In this document: positions 42,003 to 51,322 of the stretch, in pieces
Layout of the letters: every line of letters begins with the position of its first letter
How positions within the stretch are numbered: the stretch's first letter is position 1
Assembly: GCA_023091665.1 (NCBI GenBank)
Contig: JALJCQ010000031.1
Coordinates: 620,001 to 684,000, forward strand
Reading direction: 5' to 3'
DNA: 64,000 nt
Origin: Pythium myriotylum
Lineage: Eukaryota > Oomycota > Peronosporomycetes > Pythiales > Pythiaceae
Translations under genes and position numbers: made by a program
The notes under the pieces: model-generated
What the model saw: only the letters and a program-made list of their open reading frames with translations
What the model was told of the DNA's origin: nothing
Databases searched by the model: none

Positions 42003-43157
42003 ATGGTTGCTACGCCCAAGCTCTTCACGCCCGTCACGCTCGGCGGCAAGCAGGACCCCATCACGCTCAAGCACCGCGTCGTCATGGCGCCGCTCACGCG
42101 TCTGCGCGCCGGCGATCCGGGCGTCCAGCCCGACTACGCCGCCACCTACTACGAGCAGCGCTCCACCGACGGTGGACTCATCATCGCCGAGGCCACCAAC
42201 ATTTCGCCACAGGCTCGTGGGTACCTCGGCGCGCCGGGCATTTTCAACCAGGAACAGATCGACGCGTGGAAGCCCATCACCGAGGCCGTCCACGCCAAGG
42301 GCGGCGTGATCTTCCTGCAGCTCTGGCACACCGGACGTCTGAGCCACCCGTTGTTGCAGCCGAACGGTGAACTGCCAGTGTCGTCGAGCACGAATCTGCC
42401 TTTGAGTGACACGCGCACGGCGCCAACGAGCGAGGGCATGAAGCCTCTCGTGAAGCCGCGTGCATTGGAGACGCACGAGATCCCGGGTATCGTCCGCGAC
42501 TACCGTGTTGCGGCCGAGAACGCGATCGCCGCGGGCTTCGACGGTGTTGAGATTCACGCTGCGAACGGGTACTTGCTCGAGCAGTTCGTGTTCGATTCGA
42601 TCAACGACCGCACGGACCAATACGGTGGATCAGTGGAGAACCGCGCGCGCTTCTTGTTCGATGTCGTGGAGGAGATCCTGAAGAGTTTGCCGTCGAGCAA
42701 AGTGGGCATCCGTCTCTCGCCATACCACAAGACGGCTCACCAGATCGAGTCGGACCCAGCTACGACGTACAAGTACATTCTTGAGAAGCTCGACACGTAC
42801 GACTTGGCGTTTGCGCATCTCACTGAACCGCGCGGTTTCCACTACGAAAACGATCTGACTCCGGCCGAGGGTGCCACGGCGTTCTTCCGTAAGATCTACA
42901 AGGGCGTGCTGCTCACGGCCTCGGGCTACGAGCGTGACAGCTCGATCGAGGTCGTTGAGAAGGGCGACGCCGACCTTGTGGCCATTGGTCGTCTTTTTAT
43001 CTCGAACCCGGATCTGGTCAAGCGCTTCGAGCTGAACGCCAAGCTCACACCTTTCGACATGGCGTCGTTTTACATGACGGGAAAGAACGGGTATATTGAT
43101 TACCCGACACTGGAAGAAGAGGAGGCTGCCGCCGCGGCCACCACGGAGAAGCCGTGA
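42003..43157 (+). CDS. Old yellow enzyme-like flavoprotein, copy OYE2
   Basis: 384 aa, ATG in CCATGG context. Close tandem paralogue of OYE1 through the whole barrel: LFTPVTLGGKQDP, MAPLTRLRAGDPG and QLWHTGRLSHPLLQPNGE are present, and the catalytic HAANGYLLEQF keeps His, Asn and Tyr. The C-terminus is acidic (TLEEEEAAAAATTEKP). Same expected FMN-dependent ene-reductase activity; cytosolic. The duplication is older than the LTR insertion, because silent and replacement changes are spread throughout. Confidence 0.95.
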   Translation: MVATPKLFTPVTLGGKQDPITLKHRVVMAPLTRLRAGDPGVQPDYAATYYEQRSTDGGLIIAEATNISPQARGYLGAPGIFNQEQIDAWKPITEAVHAKGGVIFLQLWHTGRLSHPLLQPNGELPVSSSTNLPLSDTRTAPTSEGMKPLVKPRALETHEIPGIVRDYRVAAENAIAAGFDGVEIHAANGYLLEQFVFDSINDRTDQYGGSVENRARFLFDVVEEILKSLPSSKVGIRLSPYHKTAHQIESDPATTYKYILEKLDTYDLAFAHLTEPRGFHYENDLTPAEGATAFFRKIYKGVLLTASGYERDSSIEVVEKGDADLVAIGRLFISNPDLVKRFELNAKLTPFDMASFYMTGKNGYIDYPTLEEEEAAAAATTEKP

Positions 43158-43277
43158 ATATAGATAGAACCAACCCCAAGCTCAAATACATTGTGAATAG
43201 AGATGGAGTTGTTCTTCGAGAGTGCAGTAATACGAAGTAGTTCATGCAAATGTACAGTATGCGCAAGGATACCGAGC

Positions 43278-44160
43278 TTAGGCCTCCATGGATGGGTAGT
43301 CTGTGTACCCGATCTCTCCAGACGAGTATGACGTCCCGCGGTCGTACGGTGCGAGCTCGGTGTTCACCTGGAATCTCTTGACGAGATCGGGATTCGAGAT
43401 GAAGTACCGCCCAATCGCCACGAGGTCGGCGTGGCCTTGCTCCACGATTTCGATCGCGTTCTGTCGATCGTACCCAGAGACGGTCATCAGCACGCCCTTG
43501 TAGATTTGGCGGAAGAACGCGGCCGCCCCGCCAGCAGGAACGAGCTCCAGCACGTAGTGGTAGCCTCTTGGCTCGATGATGTAGACATAGGCGAGGCTGT
43601 AGGTATTTAGCCAGTCGAGAACAGAGGAGTAGGTCGCGGTCGGATTGGAATCGAACTGTCCACAACTCTTACTGTACGGTGAGAGCCTCACAGCGAGTCT
43701 CGAGGATGGGATACTCCTGAGCACTTCATCTAACACCTCAAACAAGAACCGGGACCGGTTCTCCACCGAGCCGCCGTAGGCGTCAGTACGGTCGTTGGCT
43801 CCGTCATGGAGGAACTGTTCAAGCAAGCTACCGTTTGCAGCGTTGATCTGGACACCATCGAATCCCGCTTCGAGTGCGTTCTCAGCTGCACGGCGGAAGT
43901 CCTGAGCGATCTCGGCGATCTCGCGTATCTCCAACGCGCGCGGCTCCACCAATGGTAGCGGCCCATCGCGAGTGGGGACAACGCGGTTTCCGTCGACAGG
44001 CATGCTTACACTTGAGGAAACCGGTCGCTCGTTATTGGGCTGCAAACTCGGGTGGCTCATACGCCCGGCATGTGTGAGTTCCATGAAGATGACACCACCT
44101 TTTTAGCATGGCCCGCATCGACGATGGGTCGCCAGGCGTCGACTTGATTGGCCTGGGGTA
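43278..44160 (-). pseudogene. 5'-truncated old yellow enzyme, copy OYE3 (decayed)
   Basis: The longest open part (268 codons, 44084-43278) begins with MELTHAGRMSHPSLQPNNE and continues to the normal C-terminal region. About 25 further homologous codons (QANQVDAWRPIVDAGHA) are upstream in another frame, separated by a T5 run (plus 44100-44104) that is one base short. The first 85-90 residues, including the FMN-binding start of the barrel, are missing. Upstream DNA is unrelated and leads into transposon relics. In the catalytic segment the copy reads NAANGSLLEQF, so the proton-relay His is Asn and the catalytic Tyr is Ser. It is therefore almost certainly inactive as an ene-reductase. It is tail-to-tail with OYE2. 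Confidence 0.85.
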
Positions 44161-44662
44161 GATAATTATTATCTGTTACTTCCGTGCTGAATCACCTGAA
44201 CACCTGATAGGCATGCTGAATTCCTGTCACATGCCAGGAGTCTATTAACATGTATCAGTACACTCAACTTCAATGTACCCATATGGCTCTCACTTCAACA
44301 TAGGGGCAAACGCCAGGCGTTTGCTGCCCACCGATCAGATTGCTGATGGGCATTCACAAACAATGCGCGAGCACGAAAAATGAACAGGAGCCTAGCGCAC
44401 TATTAGGAGCGTTGTAAGGGCTTCATAGAGCTGGCTCTTGGTTGATTTTTTCCATATGTGGCGTGCTCAGACCAGTAGGCCCAGGTGCATAGGCGTGCTT
44501 AGCACAACGCGGCCTTGTGAATTAGCAAAAAACGGCTGAAAGCTATTGAGTGGCTACCACCTCGTGAGCGGAATGAATGGACAACGTTCGACGGGTCGAT
44601 TCCGCCGTGGTGCAGTGTACTCTCTTCACCTTAGACGGTAAGATCCACGGCTGGTCGGGAAG
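44161..44662. other. Transposon-edge-like noncoding DNA with a palindrome
   Basis: 500 bp between the truncated OYE3 and the MULE relic. It contains the palindrome GCAAACGCCAGGCGTTTGC (about 44307-44325). A related motif recurs twice at 61403-61460, beyond the retrotransposon. The terminal inverted repeat of a DNA transposon is plausible. Confidence 0.4.
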
Positions 44663-45840
44663 TTGGGCGAGGAGACCAGTGTTGCCAACACCATTCTCAA
44701 ATTTTTCATGGTGATGGCAAGCCAACATCAAGACACACTGCGTGCCCGTGTGAGCGGCGGCAACAGCACCAACTCTGGGGTAGGAGATGGAGACCAGGAC
44801 TCGGAGCGCAATGGCAGCAGCGACGAAGAGCACAGCGAGAGCTCCGCGTCAACGATCGACTTTGATGACCTATCTGACGATGCAGATGGCGCCAGCGACT
44901 ACCTTGCGACCGCGCACGTGACTGCTACTCGGTTATCGGCTCCTATAGCACCTTTGAGGATGCCCTCGCTGGTTTACATCAGTTCACTCTGCACATCTAT
45001 GTGTATGTGACCCGATATGAGTCTCGCAATCGTCATGCTCGAGTCTACGAGTGTCGTTCCCACGTAGCATGTGGGCACCGAGCGAAGGTGGTTCCGATCG
45101 TCGACGTGGTTTGGGACGTATTCTACCAGGTGCCGGTGGGCGGCACTCACTCGGCACAAGCCACGGCCAGAAGGCGCAGAGGCATCCATCCGCGCCTGAT
45201 CCAGGAGATTGACTCCCTAGTGAGTGTTGACTGGAATGGAGGCCAGCTTAGGACACTGCTTCAGCTTCGGTACCGGAACGACGAAGCAACGCTCCTTATG
45301 ATCCCCACAGCACGCCAGCTGACGAACCGAAAGACCTATCTCATGCGGAATGCTCCTGGCGGATGGGTCGTTACAGATCACGCCACCTTCAACGCTTGGG
45401 CTAGCACCAGATTGTGTGTGACGCGTGCGCAGTTCGACGAAGCAGTCAACGTTGCAGATCCCCGCATGAATGAGCTGATCGTTCTGGACACCTTTCACTT
45501 CCCCGGTGAACCCTCCACATTCGGCGTCGTCGTGACGTCGCGCCGTATATTTCGGAACATCGCGACCACTGTAAAGGGCCAAGGAAATTGGCTGATTCTT
45601 TCGACGGACGGCACGTACAAGCTCGACTACGCAGGGTGAACACTCATCGCTGTTGGAACTGTTCGGATTCGTTGGGCTCGTTAACAACAAGCACAAGAGA
45701 TCATCCCGTGGTTCTACGTCTTTGTCCGCACGGAGTCAGCCGCAGCGTATCGACGAGCGTTCGAGGTCGCCCGTACCATGGCACTCACGTTTTTTCTAGT
45801 CATCACCAAAAAGCCAAATTTTTCTGATCGCCGGCACCAC
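44663..45840 (+). pseudogene. Mutator-like (MULE) transposase, frameshifted and truncated
   Basis: Frames carry, in order, an acidic Ser-rich stretch; a zinc-finger-like DNA-binding segment (STFEDALAGLHQF, then YECRSHVACGHRAKV); and LSTDGTYKLDYAG, which corresponds to the first catalytic Asp motif of MULE transposases. After further stops, WFYVFVRTESAAAYRRAFEV follows, typical of the next part of the MULE catalytic core. At least three frame breaks and missing C-terminal parts make it nonfunctional. The retrotransposon lies about 125 bp downstream. No gene product is expected. Confidence 0.7.
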
Positions 45841-45961
45841 GAGCTAGTCGGTTGCGAATTTTAATCGGTTCTTTTCGTGCTGACTGGCTGTTGCCGTGGG
45901 AACCGTGCTAAACAGCTGTTTAGTGATATGAAAACCTGCTGTGCTTTCGTGGGACAAAACA

Positions 45962-45965
45962 AATA
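45962..45965. repeat. Target site duplication AATA, left copy
   Basis: AATA directly precedes the 5' LTR (TGAGACG...). The same four bases follow the 3' LTR at 61350-61353. Confidence 0.85.
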
Positions 45966-47096
45966 TGAGACGAAGTGCCCGCGTCTCTCGCTGCCTGGTC
46001 CCAGGTTGTGGGAGCTGGCACAGAGCTGGATCAGTAGCTAGGAAATTAAATGACAAGAGTTAGTAGGTGGCAGTAGCCTGGTACACTGTACCAGCTACTC
46101 ACCCACCTTTCCAGTCTGGCACAGTGTGCCAGGAACTGGGTTCATCCACTGGACCTTCCCAGTGGGTGATTTTCTGTCTGGTTTGAGCTGGCTTTCTCCG
46201 GATGTTGACCAGATTCATCCATTCCGGAAACTGGTTTTTACCGGTTTTCCCAGTTCGGATTGTGCAATTTCCAGTTAGACCACACAGAGTAGGGTTATTA
46301 TCAGATCTGGTAGTTAAGTAGGTAGGGTTCAGGGAGCCAGTTCCTGGCTCCCCTTAGGGTTTTACCCTGTATTCAAAAGACTTCGCTTTTTGCTCTCGAC
46401 TCCCCAAGTCTCCTCCGTCGAACCGCGGGAGGACCCAGCGTCTACATCACAAGGTAAGCCTGCGTGTGTTGGATTTACCGTAGTGGACTGTGTGCGCGTG
46501 TGTCTGGCTGCTGGTGCGTGGGTATTGGTGTGTTTGCGAGTGAGGAGAGGAGCCAACCCCCTTTCCAGCCCTTGAGGCACCTGCAAAGGGTACTAGTTTG
46601 TACTAGAGACCTGGAGCACTCCATATTCTTGCGTATTGTTGTGTTGCGATAGCTGGGAACTGGCCGTAGTTCCCCAGTTAAAGTAATACACTTCATTTGA
46701 TTGAGAGAGAGTTTCCCAGATCCCAGAGGGGATTCCCAGTGTCCTGGCGGATCGAGGTTGTCCTCCGTCCCAGGCGAGACCCAGCGGATCGAAGTTAGTC
46801 TTCCGTCCTGGGTCTAAGTGTGTCGTTTGTATTTGTGTATTAAAAGACTGGTCCTCATCGTTACCTAGAGCTGGTTGAGCCATCTTGGGTTGGTGGAATA
46901 CTCCAAGTGGACGTATTTCCCCATACTTCAAAGCTCAAAAGAACCGGTCAAGGGATACATAACGTGAGGTACGAAGCCAGAACTTGGGTTTTCACAACGG
47001 GCCCAAGTTCGCCTGCGTGTATTCCCCATATACACGCTAGGTCTATACCCTTCTCCAGCTCCAGGAGCTAGCGAAAAGGCAGCGCACTTCATCACA
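45966..47096 (+). repeat. 5' LTR of the Ty3/Gypsy element (1131 bp)
   Basis: Begins TGAGACGAAG and ends TTCATCACA, bounded by TG and CA. The copy at 60219-61349 has the same length with a constant offset of 14253, and I see no difference in the stretches I compared. It contains three perfect hairpins built from CTGG/CCAG (46078-46094, 46116-46132, 46333-46351). A consensus-like splice donor (CAAGGTAAGC) is near 46450. Confidence 0.95.
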
Positions 47097-47098
47097 AC

Positions 47099-47111
47099 TG
47101 GTGCGTATGCC
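47099..47111 (+). promoter_or_regulatory. Putative primer-binding site
   Basis: TGGTGCGTATGCC begins two bases after the LTR. TGG is the complement of the tRNA 3' CCA, and this is the position expected for minus-strand priming. I cannot name the tRNA. It overlaps the gag start codon at 47107. Confidence 0.5.
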
Positions 47112-49404
47112 AGGAGCTAGTACTGGTCGTGCGAGTATGCCCGCTATTGGTGAGTCTGACACTAACCAGGCCGAGATGGTCAAACCATTCTCGTTTGTGG
47201 TAGCTGAAGACCAGTCGACCGGTGCCCATGAAGCTAGTCAGCGTTCCGGCACCACCAGCCAGCCTACGACCCGCTCTGGCGGTCGTGGAGCTGGTTCACG
47301 CCAGCAAGTCGTTGGCAAGATGGGGCAGTCCTCCGCTGCCCGTCGTCGTGTGCTTATGCCTGACGACGACGAAGAAAAGGAGCCTTCTGGCTCGGCAATC
47401 CCACGCCGAGCTAGCCCGCGCAAAGGAAGCACTGAGTATGGCTCACCTCGTGCTAGTATCAGCAGTCAAGATCTGGGTGACGTCGCTTTGCGAGCTGGTA
47501 AGACCAAGTCCAGCCTCCAAGACCAAGCCGAAGCAGCTTCAAGCCAGTCGAAGGCTAGGAAGAAGGCTGGGAAGCCAGGGAAAGGTCGTGGTGGCAAGCC
47601 AGTAGCTGGGAAGTCGCTAAGTACCAGTTCGACCGACGAAGTCGCGAAGTCGCGACCTGGAACCGAGATGACGGCTCGAGGCAACCGTGCGAGGGACCTA
47701 GTTCATCCAGGCGGTGAGCTGGGAGACGTTTCAGCGGCCAGAAGTGGTCGCTCCAAGATTCACGACGCCTTCGTGATCCAGGAGTGCGTTGACATCTGGA
47801 GTCACGCACCGGAAGACCGTATCCTGCCTCGAGAAGCTGGGTCGCCCAACCTCGGGCCCAGACAAGTCATCGAGCGAAGCTCGGATGTGCTGGACAAGTT
47901 TCACGAGCCAGGCTCGTGGTTGAAGCTTTTCGACATTATCAGCACGACGAATCCGCTGTCGCCACGAAGCGCCCTGCACATTGTCCGGCTAGAAGGTCTA
48001 TCTGGCATCGAGATGTTGGCGTTGATCCAGTCTGCTCTGTTCGAAGCTGGGTATTCGTTCATGAACTTGGTCCCAGCTGCACTTCGCCATGCCCCAGAGC
48101 TAGCAGGCCTCCATCTGCACGAAGTCGAGGTGAAGGTCCGGTCAGCCAGATACCTACTCTCGCTGGAAGTCCAGGAGTGGATCAGGTTTCGAAGTATTCG
48201 ACCCGAACAACGGTCTCCGACGGTATCGTCCAGATCCCCAGTCGATATCCACGCCATGCGCAAGCCAGAGTCGATTCTGAGCTCGAGTGACGGTATTCCA
48301 GGCCGGCAATCGAGTCTTCGAACTAGTCAGTTCTCGTTCCTGGCACCGCAAGCCGGTATGCGCGCACCGACAGACCTGGCTCAGTCTTCATCGAGCCAGT
48401 CAGCCGGTCAGAGCCTTGCGTTTGGTCCAGCTCGACCAGAAGTCCAACCACAACGGTTTGTTGTTCCTAACAACTACCGTTTCCAGCAACCTGCCGTCGC
48501 TCCAGTGGTTTCGGCGCCGCTTGCGTTTGGTTCGCATCTGCAGCAGTCAGCTCATGCGCCTCCAGCACCAGCAGTCGTGAATGCGCCTTATCCGGCTCCT
48601 GGTGTTACTCTCCATGCAGCTCCTGCTCTGACCCAGCCAGCGGATGCGTCGTTCTATCTGGGATCAGGAGTTGGCGACCGCGCTGGAGGTTTTGTCTCGG
48701 TTAGGCCAACACCACGTCGGGTGGATGCCCAGGCAGCCTCCGCGCCGTTGTCAGCTCCGGTTCCAGTCCACGCAGAAGCTTTTCCAGCTGGACGTTACAC
48801 CAGTGATGGTGCTGGAGAGTCTAGAGCTCGTAGAGTGTCCGACTATGGCGCTAACGAGCTGGGAAGCGCCTTATCAGCCTCCGTGATGCCACCGAGCCAG
48901 CTAGGCCAGTCAGTGCCACGACCGTTTGTGCCAAATCGGTATCTAGACAAGTTCACCGGTCTAGAGTCACTAGCTGACCGCAAACTCTGGTATAAAGAGT
49001 ATGTGTACCTAGCAGACAGTGGTTACTGGACTGACCCCGAGCGATGCCGGAATATCGAGCTATACCTTCGTGGTCCAGCTGAGGCTTGGCTCCAGCAACT
49101 TGGTTCAGCTCGCCGGAGCTGGAACTCACTGAGTGCAGCGTTCCAGAGCGAGTTCTGCGTCTCTAGAGGGTCCCCGTTCGAAAAGTACTTTGGGTTGACC
49201 CAGCGGAAGGACGAGACTCCGCTCCAGCATCTATGGCGTTTGAATGCAGCGGCAGTCAAGGCTCGCATCCCGCTGACCAGCTCGACTGACCTCAAGAACC
49301 ATCTGGATCGCTTCATCAAGAGCCTGGCTAGCGAAAGCGCCAGGAATGCGTTCAGAGGGCGTTCTTACGAGTCGCTGGCCCAAGTTGCCAGTTGGCCAAG
49401 GTGA
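47107..49404 (+). CDS. Retrotransposon Gag polyprotein
   Basis: 765 aa from the ATG at 47107, only 10 bp after the LTR. Residues 1-230 are basic and Ser/Ala-rich (low complexity). About 250-390 are helical. About 390-600 are Pro/Gln/Ala-rich. The C-terminal 155 residues are a retrotransposon Gag capsid-like domain (YLDKFTGLESLADRKLWYKEY, then NIELYLRGPAEAWLQQL and FKSEFCVSRG-type segments, in this copy FQSEFCVSRG). No CCHC zinc knuckle is present. It should form the particle shell around the RNA. It overlaps the next frame by 59 bp; a shift of frame 1 to frame 2 (+1) is needed to reach Pol. Confidence 0.88.
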   Translation: MPGASTGRASMPAIGESDTNQAEMVKPFSFVVAEDQSTGAHEASQRSGTTSQPTTRSGGRGAGSRQQVVGKMGQSSAARRRVLMPDDDEEKEPSGSAIPRRASPRKGSTEYGSPRASISSQDLGDVALRAGKTKSSLQDQAEAASSQSKARKKAGKPGKGRGGKPVAGKSLSTSSTDEVAKSRPGTEMTARGNRARDLVHPGGELGDVSAARSGRSKIHDAFVIQECVDIWSHAPEDRILPREAGSPNLGPRQVIERSSDVLDKFHEPGSWLKLFDIISTTNPLSPRSALHIVRLEGLSGIEMLALIQSALFEAGYSFMNLVPAALRHAPELAGLHLHEVEVKVRSARYLLSLEVQEWIRFRSIRPEQRSPTVSSRSPVDIHAMRKPESILSSSDGIPGRQSSLRTSQFSFLAPQAGMRAPTDLAQSSSSQSAGQSLAFGPARPEVQPQRFVVPNNYRFQQPAVAPVVSAPLAFGSHLQQSAHAPPAPAVVNAPYPAPGVTLHAAPALTQPADASFYLGSGVGDRAGGFVSVRPTPRRVDAQAASAPLSAPVPVHAEAFPAGRYTSDGAGESRARRVSDYGANELGSALSASVMPPSQLGQSVPRPFVPNRYLDKFTGLESLADRKLWYKEYVYLADSGYWTDPERCRNIELYLRGPAEAWLQQLGSARRSWNSLSAAFQSEFCVSRGSPFEKYFGLTQRKDETPLQHLWRLNAAAVKARIPLTSSTDLKNHLDRFIKSLASESARNAFRGRSYESLAQVASWPR

Positions 49405-51322
49405 AAACGAAGCGCGTTCGTTCCTTGTTTGTGCTGGCGACCCAAGTCCTGGTCTGGAAAGACACTTCCAACTCCAGCCAGGCGAACGTCGTGGATGGTG
49501 GTCCATGCACCCTGAGCCAGTTGGCCAGGCCAGGATTGCCATCGTCAACGGTGCTGTGTGTGACCGTAGAGTCCACATCTTGCTGGATTCCGGCTCATCG
49601 ACTAGCATGGTCAGTCTGGACCTAGCTAGGAAGCTGGGACTTCAGCTCAAGTTCGGTGACCGGCTCAAGGTCAGCGGCATCGGCGGCGTCGTGACCTACG
49701 CCACAGCCAGAACCAGGGTTAAGGTGACGCTCGGCATGAGTGTCGCCTACTTTCTGGACCTCTGGGCTGGGAATATTGGCGAGGGCATCGACTGCTTGCT
49801 GGGACTCGACTTCATGGTCCGGGCAGGAGTCCGGCTCTGTGCCTACGAAGGGTCGGTCCGGCTGCCAGACGAAGAGTGCATCCCGCTGGCCGCAGCTGGT
49901 CAAAGACCGAAGCTGCCAGAACGAGCGTCAGTCAGCACCCTGGAAGACATTTACTTGTCGCCGGGTCGCAGCACGCTGGTGCCAGCTCGTCATCGAGCTG
50001 GAAAGCTTCAGGTCTGGGCGTGTCGTCAAGACAACTGGGTGACAACCGTCGTCGTCGGGGCAGACGGCCAGCTTCAGGCCGTCCGAGTGACGAATGTGTC
50101 ACCTCAGCCGATCATGATCCCAGCTCGGACGCCAGTCGCTCACCTGGTCGAGGAAGGCCACCTGCCGCTAGGCCAGAGGTGTGCCAGGCTCAACTCGACT
50201 AGGTATCTTGAGTGGCAAGTGCTGGTCTACGAGGGTTCTCACTCTAGCCAGTTCATCCGGGCGCAGGACGAGCTCATCGACGCCTACAACGCCAGTCTGC
50301 CTCCAGCTGTGGTTAAACCAGCCTACGACGCACCTAAGAAGATTCTGTCAAGGGGCGAGGTGCTCGTGGAGCTGGAAGATGTGCCAGATCTTCGTGTAGG
50401 TGCGTCTTCCCAGTTGGGCCAAGCCGCTGTCGCGTCGTCTGAGCCAGGAGGGCGATTTGCTCAAGGTGTCAGCGCCGAGCGACCACGCAGTGAGCCTGAG
50501 CCAGTCCAAGCGCGCGATCCAGGTTATGCTCAACACGTCCAGCCAGAAGAAGTCGCTTCGGAGCTGGAAACAGCCGCGCCACCACCACCACGACAAGATT
50601 CCGTGCTAGCAACACCAGCTGCACGACTGCCCGAGCCAGGCACCAACCTACCCAGAGTGGCCGCTCCAAGCGTGTCTGTTGTACCGGCGAGCTCGTCATT
50701 GACGAGTGAGCTTACCGCCGAGGCGGGGTCTGCAGGCGCCGGAGTGGTTATGATGGCTCTTGATCAGGTGCCAGACTCAGGCGAACTCCACTTGCTGCAA
50801 GTCGAGCCAGAGCGGCAACACTCACTGCCGGCTCAGCGACCCAGGACTAGTCAGGGGGCGACCTCTACAGCAAGTGCTCCAAGTCCTCAAGCTCCTGCCC
50901 AACCGCAGCTCACCATCGGTATGAAGCTGGTTCAGCGCCGAGTGAGCCGGGAAAGCACGCCGATCCAGCGTCTCGCGTGCACGTTCAAGCTGGTTTCGTC
51001 TCAAGATAACCAGGGTGACGACGACGCGGTCTCGTTTTACCACGAAGGCACCGACTTTGTGCTGCTCGACGAGCTCCGGGACCAGCTCGCAATGCTCCCG
51101 GACCAGATCGACCTGGAAGCTCCAGTCGACATGGCCAGCGCCGATGTTGGCGAAGAAGGCGTGACCAGCCCAGTCCAGGACCAGCTCATACGTGACGTGA
51201 TCAACAAGCATGCGTCAGCGTTCCTGGGATCTGGCAACGCGCTTCCGCCTCCAGCTAGGGGCGTCGTCTGCGACATCGAAGTCGAGCCAGGAACCAGGCC
51301 AGTCGCCGAGAAACCCAGATGA
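49346..51322 (+). CDS. Retrotransposon Pol, protease portion (ends at an in-frame UGA)
   Basis: 658 aa from the ATG at 49346, overlapping gag by 59 bp in the +1 frame. Residues about 65-175 are the aspartic protease (ILLDSGSSTSMVSLDLARKLG, catalytic Asp in DSGS; GLDFMVRAGV later). A long Pro/Glu/Gln-rich linker fills about 280-560, and the beginning of the RT region (VEPGTRPVAEKPR) follows, where a TGA stops it at 51320-51322. The next frame continues in phase after the TGA with normal RT sequence. At that place related elements usually have Arg, so CGA to TGA is the simplest explanation. Readthrough cannot be excluded. Confidence 0.88.
   Translation: MRSEGVLTSRWPKLPVGQGENEARSFLVCAGDPSPGLERHFQLQPGERRGWWSMHPEPVGQARIAIVNGAVCDRRVHILLDSGSSTSMVSLDLARKLGLQLKFGDRLKVSGIGGVVTYATARTRVKVTLGMSVAYFLDLWAGNIGEGIDCLLGLDFMVRAGVRLCAYEGSVRLPDEECIPLAAAGQRPKLPERASVSTLEDIYLSPGRSTLVPARHRAGKLQVWACRQDNWVTTVVVGADGQLQAVRVTNVSPQPIMIPARTPVAHLVEEGHLPLGQRCARLNSTRYLEWQVLVYEGSHSSQFIRAQDELIDAYNASLPPAVVKPAYDAPKKILSRGEVLVELEDVPDLRVGASSQLGQAAVASSEPGGRFAQGVSAERPRSEPEPVQARDPGYAQHVQPEEVASELETAAPPPPRQDSVLATPAARLPEPGTNLPRVAAPSVSVVPASSSLTSELTAEAGSAGAGVVMMALDQVPDSGELHLLQVEPERQHSLPAQRPRTSQGATSTASAPSPQAPAQPQLTIGMKLVQRRVSRESTPIQRLACTFKLVSSQDNQGDDDAVSFYHEGTDFVLLDELRDQLAMLPDQIDLEAPVDMASADVGEEGVTSPVQDQLIRDVINKHASAFLGSGNALPPPARGVVCDIEVEPGTRPVAEKPR

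Noticed and set aside
46362..46931. Open frames within the LTRs
   Set aside because: They recur exactly in both LTRs because the LTRs are identical; no coding features.
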